Positions 18,017-26,476 of a stretch of 64,000 nt of DNA are shown here, one piece after another (position 1 is the first letter of the stretch; each line of letters opens with the position of its first letter). The position numbers and the translations under genes were made by a program. This DNA comes from Paenibacillus agricola (GTDB lineage: Bacteria; Bacillota; Bacilli; Paenibacillales; NBRC-103111), in assembly GCF_011440305.1 (NCBI RefSeq), contig NZ_JAAOIW010000001.1, positions 124,001 to 188,000 on the forward strand, given 5' to 3'. The notes beneath the pieces are model-generated. The model searched no databases, had not been told where the DNA came from, and worked only from the letters and a program-made list of their open reading frames with translations.

Positions 18017-18332
18017 TATCTTCCACCTCCGTGCGATTTTCCAGACTTTTCCTTAGCATTTTGGCAAATCCCGAATCCGCAACAGCAATTGTTACCCTTG
18101 ACTCTTTTCCTATACTCGCTCCGAGCCGTTCCCTACTTCCGTACTGGACAACCTTGACTCCAAAAGTTAAACATTTATCGCTCACTTTTTTATAAGTGTT
18201 TACAGCGGCATCCTCCGCAATGATCACAAGCTTTGCTTCGCCCTTGCGTACGGAATCGATCACCGATTCCTCGCCCGTAACCAATTTGCCAGCTCGCATT
18301 GCCATGCCTAATGTATTAAAAAATTTATTCAT
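18009..18332 (-). CDS. ylxQ: L7Ae-family RNA-binding protein YlxQ
   Basis: A 107-residue member of the ribosomal L7Ae/L30e/S12e family, which binds kink-turn RNA. The family fold shows in [16 protein letters not shown] and [15 protein letters not shown] choose the ATG at 18332 ([10 protein letters not shown]), with GGTGG upstream; the ATG at 18335 is equally possible. A longer frame start far inside rnpM is not supported. It overlaps rnpM by 8 bases and infB by 8 bases. Exact role in the cell is unknown. Confidence 0.88.
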   Translation of the reverse strand: MNKFFNTLGMAMRAGKLVTGEESVIDSVRKGEAKLVIIAEDAAVNTYKKVSDKCLTFGVKVVQYGSRERLGASIGKESRVTIAVADSGFAKMLRKSLENRTEVEDIG

Positions 18333-18636
18333 CATCCACCATCGTTTCTTTGCCGGCAATAAATTCATCCTCGACTTTGATAAAGTCTTGCTCCAAAGCA
18401 TCATAGATAGCCGGACTTACAGTTGCCTTAAGCGCCCGATCCAAAGCTCTGCTCTTCTTGGCCAGCTTAAAGCACGACAGCTTTCCACAAAGATACGCAC
18501 CCCGACCCGCCTTTTTGCCGCTTAAATCGATCATAATCTCATCAGTTGGCGTTTTGACAACACGAATCAGTTCTTTCTTGGGCATCATTTGTTGGCAAGC
18601 TACGCATTTGCGAAGGGGAATTTTTCTCTGCTTCAT
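18325..18636 (-). CDS. rnpM: RNase P modulator RnpM (YlxR, DUF448)
   Basis: YlxR proteins bind nucleic acid; in B. subtilis the protein was renamed RnpM for its effect on RNase P. Seen: two N-terminal cysteines (CVACQQ), the conserved GRGAYLC segment and a basic surface. 103 aa. The ATG at 18636 lies after nusA. It forms part of rimP-nusA-rnpM-ylxQ-infB. Confidence 0.92.
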   Translation of the reverse strand: MKQRKIPLRKCVACQQMMPKKELIRVVKTPTDEIMIDLSGKKAGRGAYLCGKLSCFKLAKKSRALDRALKATVSPAIYDALEQDFIKVEDEFIAGKETMVDDE

Positions 18637-18712
18637 CGGTAATCACCCTCTATTAAGCTCAACATATGGATAGTTAATATTCATTTAATTATTATTGGTT
18701 CTACTTGCCCAT

Positions 18713-19810
18713 TTAATCAACGCTGATCGAATCCTGATGCATTTCCTCTGTATACGTTTTAGGGCGCCCATATTCCTGCTCGGCTTGAGTTTCACTTTTG
18801 ATATCAATTTTCCAGCCTGTCAGCTTCGCAGCCAAACGAGCATTTTGACCTTTAATGCCAATTGCCAATGAGAGCTGGTAATCCGGTACTATGACGCGTG
18901 CCATCTTTTCCGTTTCAAATACGTTAACTTCAATCACCTTGGAAGGGCTAAGTGCATTGGCCACGTATTCATCAACTTCTTCCATCCAGCGGACGATGTC
19001 TATTTTTTCACCCTTAAGCTCATTAACAATCATTTGTACGCGAATCCCTTTAGGACCTACACAGGAACCTACAGGATCTACTTCAGCGTTGCGGGAATGG
19101 ACCGCAATTTTGGATCTGAAGCCAGCTTCACGGGCAACTGAACGAATTTCCACAACACCATCAAAAATTTCCGGTACCTCCAGCTCGAATAAGCGTTTTA
19201 GAAGCCCCGGATGTGTACGTGATAATATTATTTGCGGCCCTTTAGTCGTATTCTCGACCTTAGTGATATAAGCTTTAACACGATCTCCCTGCTTAAACTT
19301 ATCTGTGGGCATCAATTCCGTCAAAGGTAAGGCAGCTTCAATCTTACCTAAATCAATATAAACATTACGAAGATCCTGGCGTTGGACAATACCGGTTACG
19401 ATATCCTCTTCTTTATCTACAAATGCATTATAAATGAGTCCGCGCTCAGCTTCACGTATACGTTGGGTAACAACCTGTTTAGCCGTTTGTGCTGCGATTC
19501 GTCCAAAATCACGAGGTGTTACTTCAATTTCTACAATGTCGGTAAGCTGGTAGGTTTGGCTGAGCTCCCGTGCTGCTTCGATTGAAATTTCCAACCTGAC
19601 ATCAAGCACTTCATCCACTACCGCTTTGCGCGCATAAACCTTGATCAGCCCCGTATTGCGATTAATGTCTACACGAACATTTTGTGCGGTATTAAAATTA
19701 CGTTTATAACTGGAAATTAGAGCCGCTTCAATAGCATCAATTAATACTTCCTTAGCGATTCCTTTCTCCCTTTCGATTTCCGACAGTGCGTCAATAAAAT
19801 CTGTATTCAT
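18713..19810 (-). CDS. nusA: Transcription termination/antitermination factor NusA
   Basis: NusA binds RNA polymerase and nascent RNA, promoting pausing and intrinsic termination. N-terminal domain about 1-125, S1 domain about 134-200, KH1 with VGSCVGPKGIRVQ and KH2 with AIGIKGQNARLAAKL. At 365 aa it lacks the C-terminal acidic repeats of the E. coli protein, as is usual in Firmicutes. It follows rimP by 41 bases. Confidence 0.97.
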   Translation of the reverse strand: MNTDFIDALSEIEREKGIAKEVLIDAIEAALISSYKRNFNTAQNVRVDINRNTGLIKVYARKAVVDEVLDVRLEISIEAARELSQTYQLTDIVEIEVTPRDFGRIAAQTAKQVVTQRIREAERGLIYNAFVDKEEDIVTGIVQRQDLRNVYIDLGKIEAALPLTELMPTDKFKQGDRVKAYITKVENTTKGPQIILSRTHPGLLKRLFELEVPEIFDGVVEIRSVAREAGFRSKIAVHSRNAEVDPVGSCVGPKGIRVQMIVNELKGEKIDIVRWMEEVDEYVANALSPSKVIEVNVFETEKMARVIVPDYQLSLAIGIKGQNARLAAKLTGWKIDIKSETQAEQEYGRPKTYTEEMHQDSISVD

Positions 19811-19851
19811 CGGCTGGAGCTCCCCCTCTCATAAATCAATCCTGTTTACAA

Positions 19852-20310
19852 TTAAAAAACAATAGCTAATCTTGCACTCGCCACTTTGTCAAATGGAATG
19901 ATGTGCTTTTTCTTGCCAGCCTCAATCTCCAAGGTTTGCTCGTCAAATGAGAGCAGTTTCCCCTCGAATTCCTTCAAGCCATTAAACGCTTCATAAGTGG
20001 TGACAAATACATGGTCACCGATAGCTTTGTAATAATCTTGTATCTTTTTCAACGGCCGCTCAGCACCGGGTGATGAGACCTCCAAGAAGTAAGCCGTAGG
20101 AATCGGATCATTTTCATCTAATTTTTCACTTAAAACTTCACTAATCCGGCCGCAATCATCAATATCGATGCCGCCTTCTTTATCGACGTATAGACGAAGA
20201 AACCAGTTGCTTCCTTCTTTAACATACTCCACATCTACCAATTCAAATCCGTTGTCGTCCAGGTATGACTGCATGAGTGACTCTACTACGGATTTTATTT
20301 GTGCGCTCAA
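19852..20310 (-). CDS. rimP: Ribosome maturation factor RimP
   Basis: RimP acts in 30S subunit maturation. 152 residues with the two-domain family layout; conserved SPGAERPLKK is visible. It is the first gene of the nusA/infB operon, behind a strong promoter and a leader that contains a terminator-like hairpin. Confidence 0.95.
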   Translation of the reverse strand: MSAQIKSVVESLMQSYLDDNGFELVDVEYVKEGSNWFLRLYVDKEGGIDIDDCGRISEVLSEKLDENDPIPTAYFLEVSSPGAERPLKKIQDYYKAIGDHVFVTTYEAFNGLKEFEGKLLSFDEQTLEIEAGKKKHIIPFDKVASARLAIVF

Positions 20311-20369
20311 CCCGCTTCCCCCTATCGTAAACGAGAGACTAATGCTCTCAGGTCTATAACAAAATGTAA

Positions 20370-20389
20370 AGAGTGGGTTTCCCCACTCT
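20370..20389 (-). terminator. Terminator-like hairpin in the rimP leader
   Basis: A perfect 8-bp stem AGAGTGGG/CCCACTCT (20382-20389 with 20370-20377) with a GAAA tetraloop on the minus strand, followed by TTTACATTTTG. It is downstream of the rimP promoter but upstream of the rimP start, so rimP transcripts must pass it. It may end read-through from polC, attenuate rimP, or both; the T-tract is weak. Confidence 0.55.
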
Positions 20390-20425
20390 CTAAGATCGGA
20401 ATCTATAACATTGTTGCCAAAGAAG

Positions 20426-20454
20426 ATTATACCATAAGCGATTTACGTATGCAA
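20426..20454 (-). promoter_or_regulatory. Sigma-A promoter of the rimP-nusA-infB operon
   Basis: On the minus strand -35 TTGCAT (20449-20454), 17-base spacer, -10 TATAAT (20426-20431) with an extended TGG just upstream. Predicted start near 20419, about 110 bases before rimP. Strikingly, 25 of 29 bases match the rpsB promoter at 33701-33729, spacer included. Confidence 0.8.
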
Positions 20455-20486
20455 TGAGCCTAGGGTGTGCCTGATCTGTTCTTTGA

Positions 20487-23400
20487 CTAAAATAGCGATA
20501 GCTGATTCGTTTCTGGCATCCCTCTAAAGCACCCCATGGAGGTAAGCAGCTCGATAATCGTCTTGGAAGCTTTACTGCGATTCTGGAAATCCTCTATCGA
20601 TAAAAAAGAACCTTCGTTTTTGGCTGCAGCAATATTTTTAGCTGCATTCTCCCCGATTCCCCCTAAAGCACCGAATGGAACCAGCAGGGCATCACCATCT
20701 ACCAGAAACTTGGTTGCATCCGATTTGAACAGGTCGATTCCTTTAAAGGAATAGCCTCTTGCCGTCATCTCCAATGCCATTTCCAAAATTGAAATCATAC
20801 TTTTTTCCTTAGGCAGCGCCTGAAAGCCTTTTTCTTCAATCTCAATTAATCGACGTAAAATGGCATCATAGCCTTGGCATAATAGCTCCACTTCAAAATC
20901 CTCCGCCCGTACTGTAAAGTAAGTGGCATAAAAAGCGATCGGATAATACAGCTTAAAGTAGGCTGTCCTTACTGCTGAAATAACATAAGCTGCCGCATGC
21001 GCTTTAGGAAACATATATTCGATCCGCTCGCAGGATTCGATATACCAGCCAGGCACTTTATGCTTTTTCATATCATCTTTCCATTCTTGCGTTAACCCTT
21101 TGCCCTTACGAACACTCTCCGTTATTTTAAAAGCAAGACCAGCGTCCATACCCGCCTTGTAAATTAAATAAAGCATAATATCATCGCGGCAGCCAATAAC
21201 GGTTTTAATGGTGCAGGTATCTTTCCTGATCAATTCCTGGGCGTTGCCCAACCAAACCCCGGTACCGTGGGACAAGCCTGATATTTGCAACAAATCGGCA
21301 AAGGTGGTTGGCTGCGTTTCTTGAAGCATCTGCCTTACGAACTTGGTCCCCATCTCCGGCACGCCGTAAGTAGCCACGGGCGTACGAATTTGCTCAGGTG
21401 TTACCTCGATCGCTTTGGTCGAATTAAAAATACTCATGACCTTCTGGTCGTTCATCGGAATGGTCGTTGGATCTACACCAGTCAAATCCTGCAGCATCCG
21501 CATCATGGTTGGATCATCATGGCCCAGTATATCCAGCTTCAACAGATTGTTCTCAAAAGCATGGTAGTCAAAATGAGTGGTTTTCCATTCGGAACTTGTA
21601 TCGTCGGCTGGATATTGTACAGGTGTTACATCATCAACATCCATATAATCGGGAACTACAACGATGCCGCCTGGATGCTGGCCCGTACTTCGTTTTACGC
21701 CTGTAAAACCGGAGGCAAGCCGACTAATTTCAGCACCGCGCCATTTCTTGCCTTGCTCCTCTTCGAACTTTTTCACATAACCAAATGCCGTTTTGTCGGC
21801 AATCGTTCCAATCGTGCCTGCACGAAATACATTTTTCTCGCCAAATATTTCTTTGGTGTAATTATGGGCAACCGATTGGTAATCCCCGGAAAAGTTCAAG
21901 TCGATATCGGGAACCTTGTCGCCTTTAAAGCCAAGAAACGTTTCGAAAGGGATATCTTGCCCTTCGCCCTTCAAATTATCGCCACATACCGGACAGCTTT
22001 TGTTCGGCAAATCAAAGCCGGAAGGCAAGCTTCCATCCAGAATCCACTCGCTATGCTTGCAAGAGCCGCATACATAATGCGGAGGGAGCGGATTAACCTC
22101 GGAAATCCCCAGAAAGGTTGCCACTACGGATGAGCCTACCGAGCCCCGTGAGCCTACCAAATAACCATCCTCATTCGATTTCTTCACAAGCTTCTCTGAG
22201 ATTAGGTAGTTGGCCGAAAAACCAAATTTAATAATTGGGATCAGCTCTTTTTCCAATCTCGCTACGATCACCTCGGGAAGGTCATCGCCATAAATCCGTT
22301 TGGCGGTGCCGTAACATTTTTCGCGAATTTCTTCATCAGCGCCCTCAATAATCGGTGTAAACAGCTTGGAAGGAAATAGCTCGATTTCTTCAAATTGGTC
22401 AGCAAGGTCTGCTGTATTTTTAACAACAACCTCAAAAGCAGTTTCGGCACCCAAATATTGAAATTCGGCTAGCATCTCTTTCGTGGTACGGAAATGGACA
22501 TCCGGCTTTTGCATCCCTTTTAGGGGGCTAAAGCCAGTAATACCATTAATGGCAATATCGCGGCAAATTTTATCACGCGGATTCAAATAATGGACATTAC
22601 CTGTAGCGATTACCGGCTTATTCAGCTTACGTCCAATAGCCATTACCCGCGCATTCGCATCCTCCAGATGCTCCTTGCTGCCGACCAGGCCTTTATCTAC
22701 CAAATGCATATTTACACAAATAGGCTGAATCTCCAGCACATCATAAAACTCAGCAACACGTTCGGCTTCCTCCACGGTTTTATTCAATACCGTTTCGTAG
22801 AACTCGCCTTTTTCACAGCCGGAGCTAATGATTAAGCCTTCTCTCATGGTTACCAGCTTGCTTCGTGGAATGCAGGCCACTCTCTGAAAATACTCTGTAT
22901 GTGATAAAGAGACTAGTGAAAACAGGTTTTTTTTGCCAATCGCGTTTTTCGCATAAATGCAGCAATGAAAAGGCCTTTGGTTTTTCAAGCTTTTGCCTAC
23001 GTTATCGTTTAATTGCGGCAGCTCGGTCAAACCACGCTCGGCTGCTTCTTTAATTAAATGGAACAGGATATAGCCAAGCGCTATAGAGTCATCAAGCGCA
23101 CGGTGATGATTGTCCAAGCCTACTTTGAATTTATCGGATAAAGTATTCAAGCGATGATTTTTCATTGTTGGAAATAGTAGCCTTGCTAGCTCTACCGTAT
23201 CCAAGGAAGGATTGGTCACCTTAGGGATGCCAAGCCGTTTGCAATTCTCGTGAATAAACCCCATATCAAATCTAGCATTATGGGCAACTAGCACACAGTC
23301 ACCAATAAATTCAATAAATTTGGGGAGAACATCTTCAAGCTCTGGGGCATCGACCACCATATCATCCGTAATATTCGTCAGCTGCTGAATATTATATGGA

Positions 23401-24794
23401 ATCTTGACGTGGGGATTAATAAAGCTGGAAAACCGATCCAGCTCTTTCCCGTCTTTCATTCTCACTCCCGCTAATTCTATGATTTTATTATTAATAATAG
23501 ATAGGCCCGTCGTTTCAATATCAAAAATAACATATTCGATTTCGCGCAGCTCTTCTTTTCGCGGATTTACCACGATAGGAATCGCATCGTCAACAACATT
23601 GGCTTCCAGCCCGAAAATCACTTTAATTCCATGCTTCTTGGCCGACTTATCCGCCTCCGGGAAACATTGGATTCCACTATGGTCTGTTATCGCTATCGCT
23701 TTATGTCCCCACTTGGCCGCTGTTTTAATGTACTGATCAACAGAAGTGATTCCGTCCATCGTACTCATCGTCGTATGCAAATGAAATTCAACACGTTTCT
23801 CAGCAGCATCATCCTTACGGTCTGGAGGCGCCATCACTTCATTGATATCATTAGGCATCAGCACAAGCTCAGGGATTTGCATAAAACGGTCGTATTCTAC
23901 TTTGCCTCTTAATTTCAGCCAGGTGCCATTTTTAATAAGCCCGAAAATTTTAACATCCTCTTTGGTTTTGGCAAACGCCTTGACCATCATGGAGTCCGTG
24001 AAGTCTGTTATATTAAACGTGAACAAGGTCATCCCATTTTTGAGTTCCTTGGAATCCAAACCAAAGACAGCACCTTGCAGTGTAACTTTCTTATCTTCAT
24101 CCTGAACCATCTGGATCGGAACCGGGGCATCTTTAATATCATAGCCTACCATAAGTTTGAGATCAGCGGCAGTTAAGGAATCCGCTTCTTGCTCAGCTTC
24201 GATGGCATTCATCATTTCATTGGTGACCACTTTATTTTCTTCAATGATTTGTTGCTCAAACTTCTTGATTACTTCTTCAGGCTTCTCGTTTTTACTGTAA
24301 CGCACTTGGAACTCAATGCCAAAATATTTGAGGTAAAAGGTTTGGATCCATTGTCCAATATTTTTCTTCTTAGCCATATCTAACCCTATCGAATCTAACA
24401 TAACTAAGGTAAGAATATGATTATTGATCTCAATATGTGCTTTATTCATCCAACCATTAACCGAGGTTTCTTCACGCTGTACCCATTCTACAAACATCGA
24501 CCAATATTCAAGAGCAATCGCTTCGGCTGGAACTGCGTCCGTATATTTCAACATAAAACGAATCGCCGCAATATGGGCAAATTTGTCGCGAACCATTTTG
24601 CAGAAGGATATATACACATCCTGCGGAACGATACTGCTTTTTACAATATAAAGCTCCCATTCTCGATTTTTGCGACTCGTTTCGACCTTATCGATATAAC
24701 CATCTGTGAAAAAAGAGTGAACTACATCCTGAGGAACGCGGGCTTGCTCCATCAGCATCTCAAATCGATGTCTTTTTTCCGCTGTATTGCTCAT
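20487..24794 (-). CDS. polC: DNA polymerase III alpha subunit, PolC type
   Basis: PolC is the replicative polymerase of low-GC Gram-positives with built-in proofreading. Start ATG 24794 (MSNTAEKRHRF, 1435 aa), six bases after AGGAGG. Layout: N-terminal domains and OB fold, PHP domain (EFHLHTTMS 336-344), inserted DEDD exonuclease (DIET 425-428, Asp510, Asp568), remaining PHP, zinc-binding Cys909, Cys912, Cys934, Cys937, then the polymerase palm with PDIDLNF 962-968 (Asp963 and Asp965) and a C-terminal fingers/tail region. All key residues are present. It follows proS. Confidence 0.97.
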   Translation of the reverse strand: MSNTAEKRHRFEMLMEQARVPQDVVHSFFTDGYIDKVETSRKNREWELYIVKSSIVPQDVYISFCKMVRDKFAHIAAIRFMLKYTDAVPAEAIALEYWSMFVEWVQREETSVNGWMNKAHIEINNHILTLVMLDSIGLDMAKKKNIGQWIQTFYLKYFGIEFQVRYSKNEKPEEVIKKFEQQIIEENKVVTNEMMNAIEAEQEADSLTAADLKLMVGYDIKDAPVPIQMVQDEDKKVTLQGAVFGLDSKELKNGMTLFTFNITDFTDSMMVKAFAKTKEDVKIFGLIKNGTWLKLRGKVEYDRFMQIPELVLMPNDINEVMAPPDRKDDAAEKRVEFHLHTTMSTMDGITSVDQYIKTAAKWGHKAIAITDHSGIQCFPEADKSAKKHGIKVIFGLEANVVDDAIPIVVNPRKEELREIEYVIFDIETTGLSIINNKIIELAGVRMKDGKELDRFSSFINPHVKIPYNIQQLTNITDDMVVDAPELEDVLPKFIEFIGDCVLVAHNARFDMGFIHENCKRLGIPKVTNPSLDTVELARLLFPTMKNHRLNTLSDKFKVGLDNHHRALDDSIALGYILFHLIKEAAERGLTELPQLNDNVGKSLKNQRPFHCCIYAKNAIGKKNLFSLVSLSHTEYFQRVACIPRSKLVTMREGLIISSGCEKGEFYETVLNKTVEEAERVAEFYDVLEIQPICVNMHLVDKGLVGSKEHLEDANARVMAIGRKLNKPVIATGNVHYLNPRDKICRDIAINGITGFSPLKGMQKPDVHFRTTKEMLAEFQYLGAETAFEVVVKNTADLADQFEEIELFPSKLFTPIIEGADEEIREKCYGTAKRIYGDDLPEVIVARLEKELIPIIKFGFSANYLISEKLVKKSNEDGYLVGSRGSVGSSVVATFLGISEVNPLPPHYVCGSCKHSEWILDGSLPSGFDLPNKSCPVCGDNLKGEGQDIPFETFLGFKGDKVPDIDLNFSGDYQSVAHNYTKEIFGEKNVFRAGTIGTIADKTAFGYVKKFEEEQGKKWRGAEISRLASGFTGVKRSTGQHPGGIVVVPDYMDVDDVTPVQYPADDTSSEWKTTHFDYHAFENNLLKLDILGHDDPTMMRMLQDLTGVDPTTIPMNDQKVMSIFNSTKAIEVTPEQIRTPVATYGVPEMGTKFVRQMLQETQPTTFADLLQISGLSHGTGVWLGNAQELIRKDTCTIKTVIGCRDDIMLYLIYKAGMDAGLAFKITESVRKGKGLTQEWKDDMKKHKVPGWYIESCERIEYMFPKAHAAAYVISAVRTAYFKLYYPIAFYATYFTVRAEDFEVELLCQGYDAILRRLIEIEEKGFQALPKEKSMISILEMALEMTARGYSFKGIDLFKSDATKFLVDGDALLVPFGALGGIGENAAKNIAAAKNEGSFLSIEDFQNRSKASKTIIELLTSMGCFRGMPETNQLSLF

Positions 24795-24810
24795 GCGCAT
24801 CCTCCTAAAA

Positions 24811-24843
24811 GTTTTGCTTAGCAAAACTGACTTCGTAAGCTTC
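24811..24843 (-). repeat. Dispersed hairpin repeat, copy A (upstream of polC)
   Basis: On the plus strand it starts with GTTTTGC-TTA-GCAAAAC (perfect 7-bp stem, 3-base loop), followed by TGACTTCGTAAGCTTC. It abuts the polC ribosome-binding site. Same family as copies B, C and D. Confidence 0.65.
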
Positions 24844-24850
24844 TACTTTA

Positions 24851-24879
24851 GAGTTTTCGTTAGAAAACTGACTTAATAT
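24851..24879 (-). repeat. Dispersed hairpin repeat, copy B (upstream of polC)
   Basis: Begins GAGTTTTCGTTAGAAAACTG on the plus strand, a 6-bp stem GTTTTC/GAAAAC, then a degenerate tail. Relative to copies A and C the top stem pair is C-G instead of G-C plus C-G, so pairing is kept although the bases differ. Confidence 0.55.
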
Positions 24880-24902
24880 ATTTACGACTACAAAACATAC
24901 AA

Positions 24903-24937
24903 GGGGCAAAAGGAAATGTTGCTTTCCGATTTGCCCC
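24903..24937 (-). terminator. Hairpin between proS and polC
   Basis: GGGGCAAA (24903-24910) pairs with TTTGCCCC (24930-24937), and inside it GGAAA (24912-24916) pairs with TTTCC (24923-24927). The stem is strong but the following minus-strand sequence TTGTATGTTTTG is a poor T-tract, so this is at most a partial terminator. Confidence 0.5.
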
Positions 24938-24955
24938 CTCGTCTTACGAATTTAC

Positions 24956-26416
24956 TTAATACGCTTTACCGAATAAGACGGTATGTACGGCTTTTTCTGC
25001 ACAAACGAGACAAGTTTCTTTGCGTACACTAGGTTCAAAAGGAATATTGCGGCTCGTAGCGCCCGTTTCTTCCTTAACCTGTGCTTCGCATGCATCCGAA
25101 CCGCACCAGCCCGCTAAAGCAAAGCCGCGCTTCTGTTCCAAAAATAGTTTGAATTCATCTAAGGTGTCTACAGCTGTAAAATTGTCATCGCGGAATTGTT
25201 TAGCTTTATCAAACATTTGTTGATGAATTTCTGCCAGCATGTTTTGTACTTCTTCCACCAGGTTCTCTTGGGCAACCACTTTCTTTTCCCCTGAAACCCT
25301 GGACACAAGCACAACTTGTCCATTCTCCATATCACGAGGCCCAAGCTCAAGGCGGATGGGTACGCCCCGCATTTCATACTCGTTAAACTTCCAGCCAGGA
25401 CTTTGATCAGCGCGATCATCCACTTTTACACGGACACCGGCTTGCTTCAAGAGCTTATGCAGCTCATCCACACGACCGATTACGAGCTCTCTAGATTTAG
25501 GCGGACCAATTGGGATCATAATCAATTGGGTAGGTGCGACTTTAGGAGGCAGAACAAGACCCCGGTCATCGCCATGCACCATAATCAAGGCACCGATCAG
25601 ACGTGTGCTTACTCCCCAAGAAGTAGTATGACAGAATTGATGCTGATTTTCACGATCCAAATATTTGATATCGAAGGCAACCGCGAAGTTGGTTCCCAGA
25701 TAATGGGATGTACCCGCCTGCACCGCTTTGCCATCCTTCATCATGGCTTCCAGAGAAAACGTGTCTACGGCACCTGCGAATTTCTCTGAAGGTGTTTTTT
25801 GTCCAAGAATAACCGGCATCGCTAATATATTCTCGGCAAATTCCTTATAAATTTCCAGCATCTGCATCGTTTCGCGACGCGCATCGGCTTCGTCCTCATG
25901 GGCTGTATGGCCTTCTTGCCATAAAAACTCCGTCGTCCGTAAAAACGGCTGTGTTCTTTTCTCCCAACGTACGACATTAGCCCATTGATTGATCAACAAC
26001 GGCAAATCGCGATAGGAGTTTATCCATTGCGCATACATATGCCCGATCATCGTTTCTGAGGTGGGGCGAATGGCAAGGCGCTCTTCTAGCTTCTCTCCAC
26101 CTGCCTCGGTGACCCAAGGAAGCTCGGGATTAAAGCCTTCGATATGATCCTTTTCCTTTTGGAGAAAGCTTTCAGGAATAAACAGCGGGAAGTATGCATT
26201 CCGGTGGCCTGTTTCTTTAAAACGAATATCAAGCTCCTTCTGGATATTTTCCCAAATCTCATAGCTATCCGGCTTAAATACGATACAGCCACGAACAGGT
26301 GCATAGCTCATTAGGTCAGCTTTCTTAATTACATCCAGGTACCATTTCGAGAAATCTTCACTTTGTGGGGTAATATCTTTAACGAATTGCTTTTCTTTTG
26401 ACTTGTCATTTGACAT
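24956..26416 (-). CDS. proS: Prolyl-tRNA synthetase, archaeal/eukaryotic-like short type
   Basis: ProRS charges tRNA-Pro. At 486 aa it lacks the roughly 180-residue editing insertion of the usual bacterial enzyme. Class II motifs are visible, including motif 2 around QPFLRTTEFLWQEGHTAHE and the HGDDRGLVLPP motif 3 region. It has the C-terminal zinc-type domain (GWCGSDACEAQV and CLVCAEKAV) and a terminal tyrosine, marks of the archaeal/eukaryotic-like form. ATG at 26416 with AGGAGG upstream. It occupies the rseP-proS-polC slot that in B. subtilis holds the bacterial form of about 564 aa. Confidence 0.95.
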   Translation of the reverse strand: MSNDKSKEKQFVKDITPQSEDFSKWYLDVIKKADLMSYAPVRGCIVFKPDSYEIWENIQKELDIRFKETGHRNAYFPLFIPESFLQKEKDHIEGFNPELPWVTEAGGEKLEERLAIRPTSETMIGHMYAQWINSYRDLPLLINQWANVVRWEKRTQPFLRTTEFLWQEGHTAHEDEADARRETMQMLEIYKEFAENILAMPVILGQKTPSEKFAGAVDTFSLEAMMKDGKAVQAGTSHYLGTNFAVAFDIKYLDRENQHQFCHTTSWGVSTRLIGALIMVHGDDRGLVLPPKVAPTQLIMIPIGPPKSRELVIGRVDELHKLLKQAGVRVKVDDRADQSPGWKFNEYEMRGVPIRLELGPRDMENGQVVLVSRVSGEKKVVAQENLVEEVQNMLAEIHQQMFDKAKQFRDDNFTAVDTLDEFKLFLEQKRGFALAGWCGSDACEAQVKEETGATSRNIPFEPSVRKETCLVCAEKAVHTVLFGKAY

Positions 26417-26476
26417 GGGTGATCCTCCTACAAGCTTTCCCTTGGGTTTGCTACTTCGTAAACTTGCTATATAAAA

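Noticed and set aside
21285-22133. 282-codon plus-strand open frame opposite polC
   Set aside because: Longest antisense frame in the window, but it lies wholly within conserved polC coding sequence and its protein looks like a reverse-frame shadow.
26417-26476. Search for a T-box leader upstream of proS
   Set aside because: Only 60 bases separate rseP and proS, far too short for a T-box, and no T-box sequence is present.
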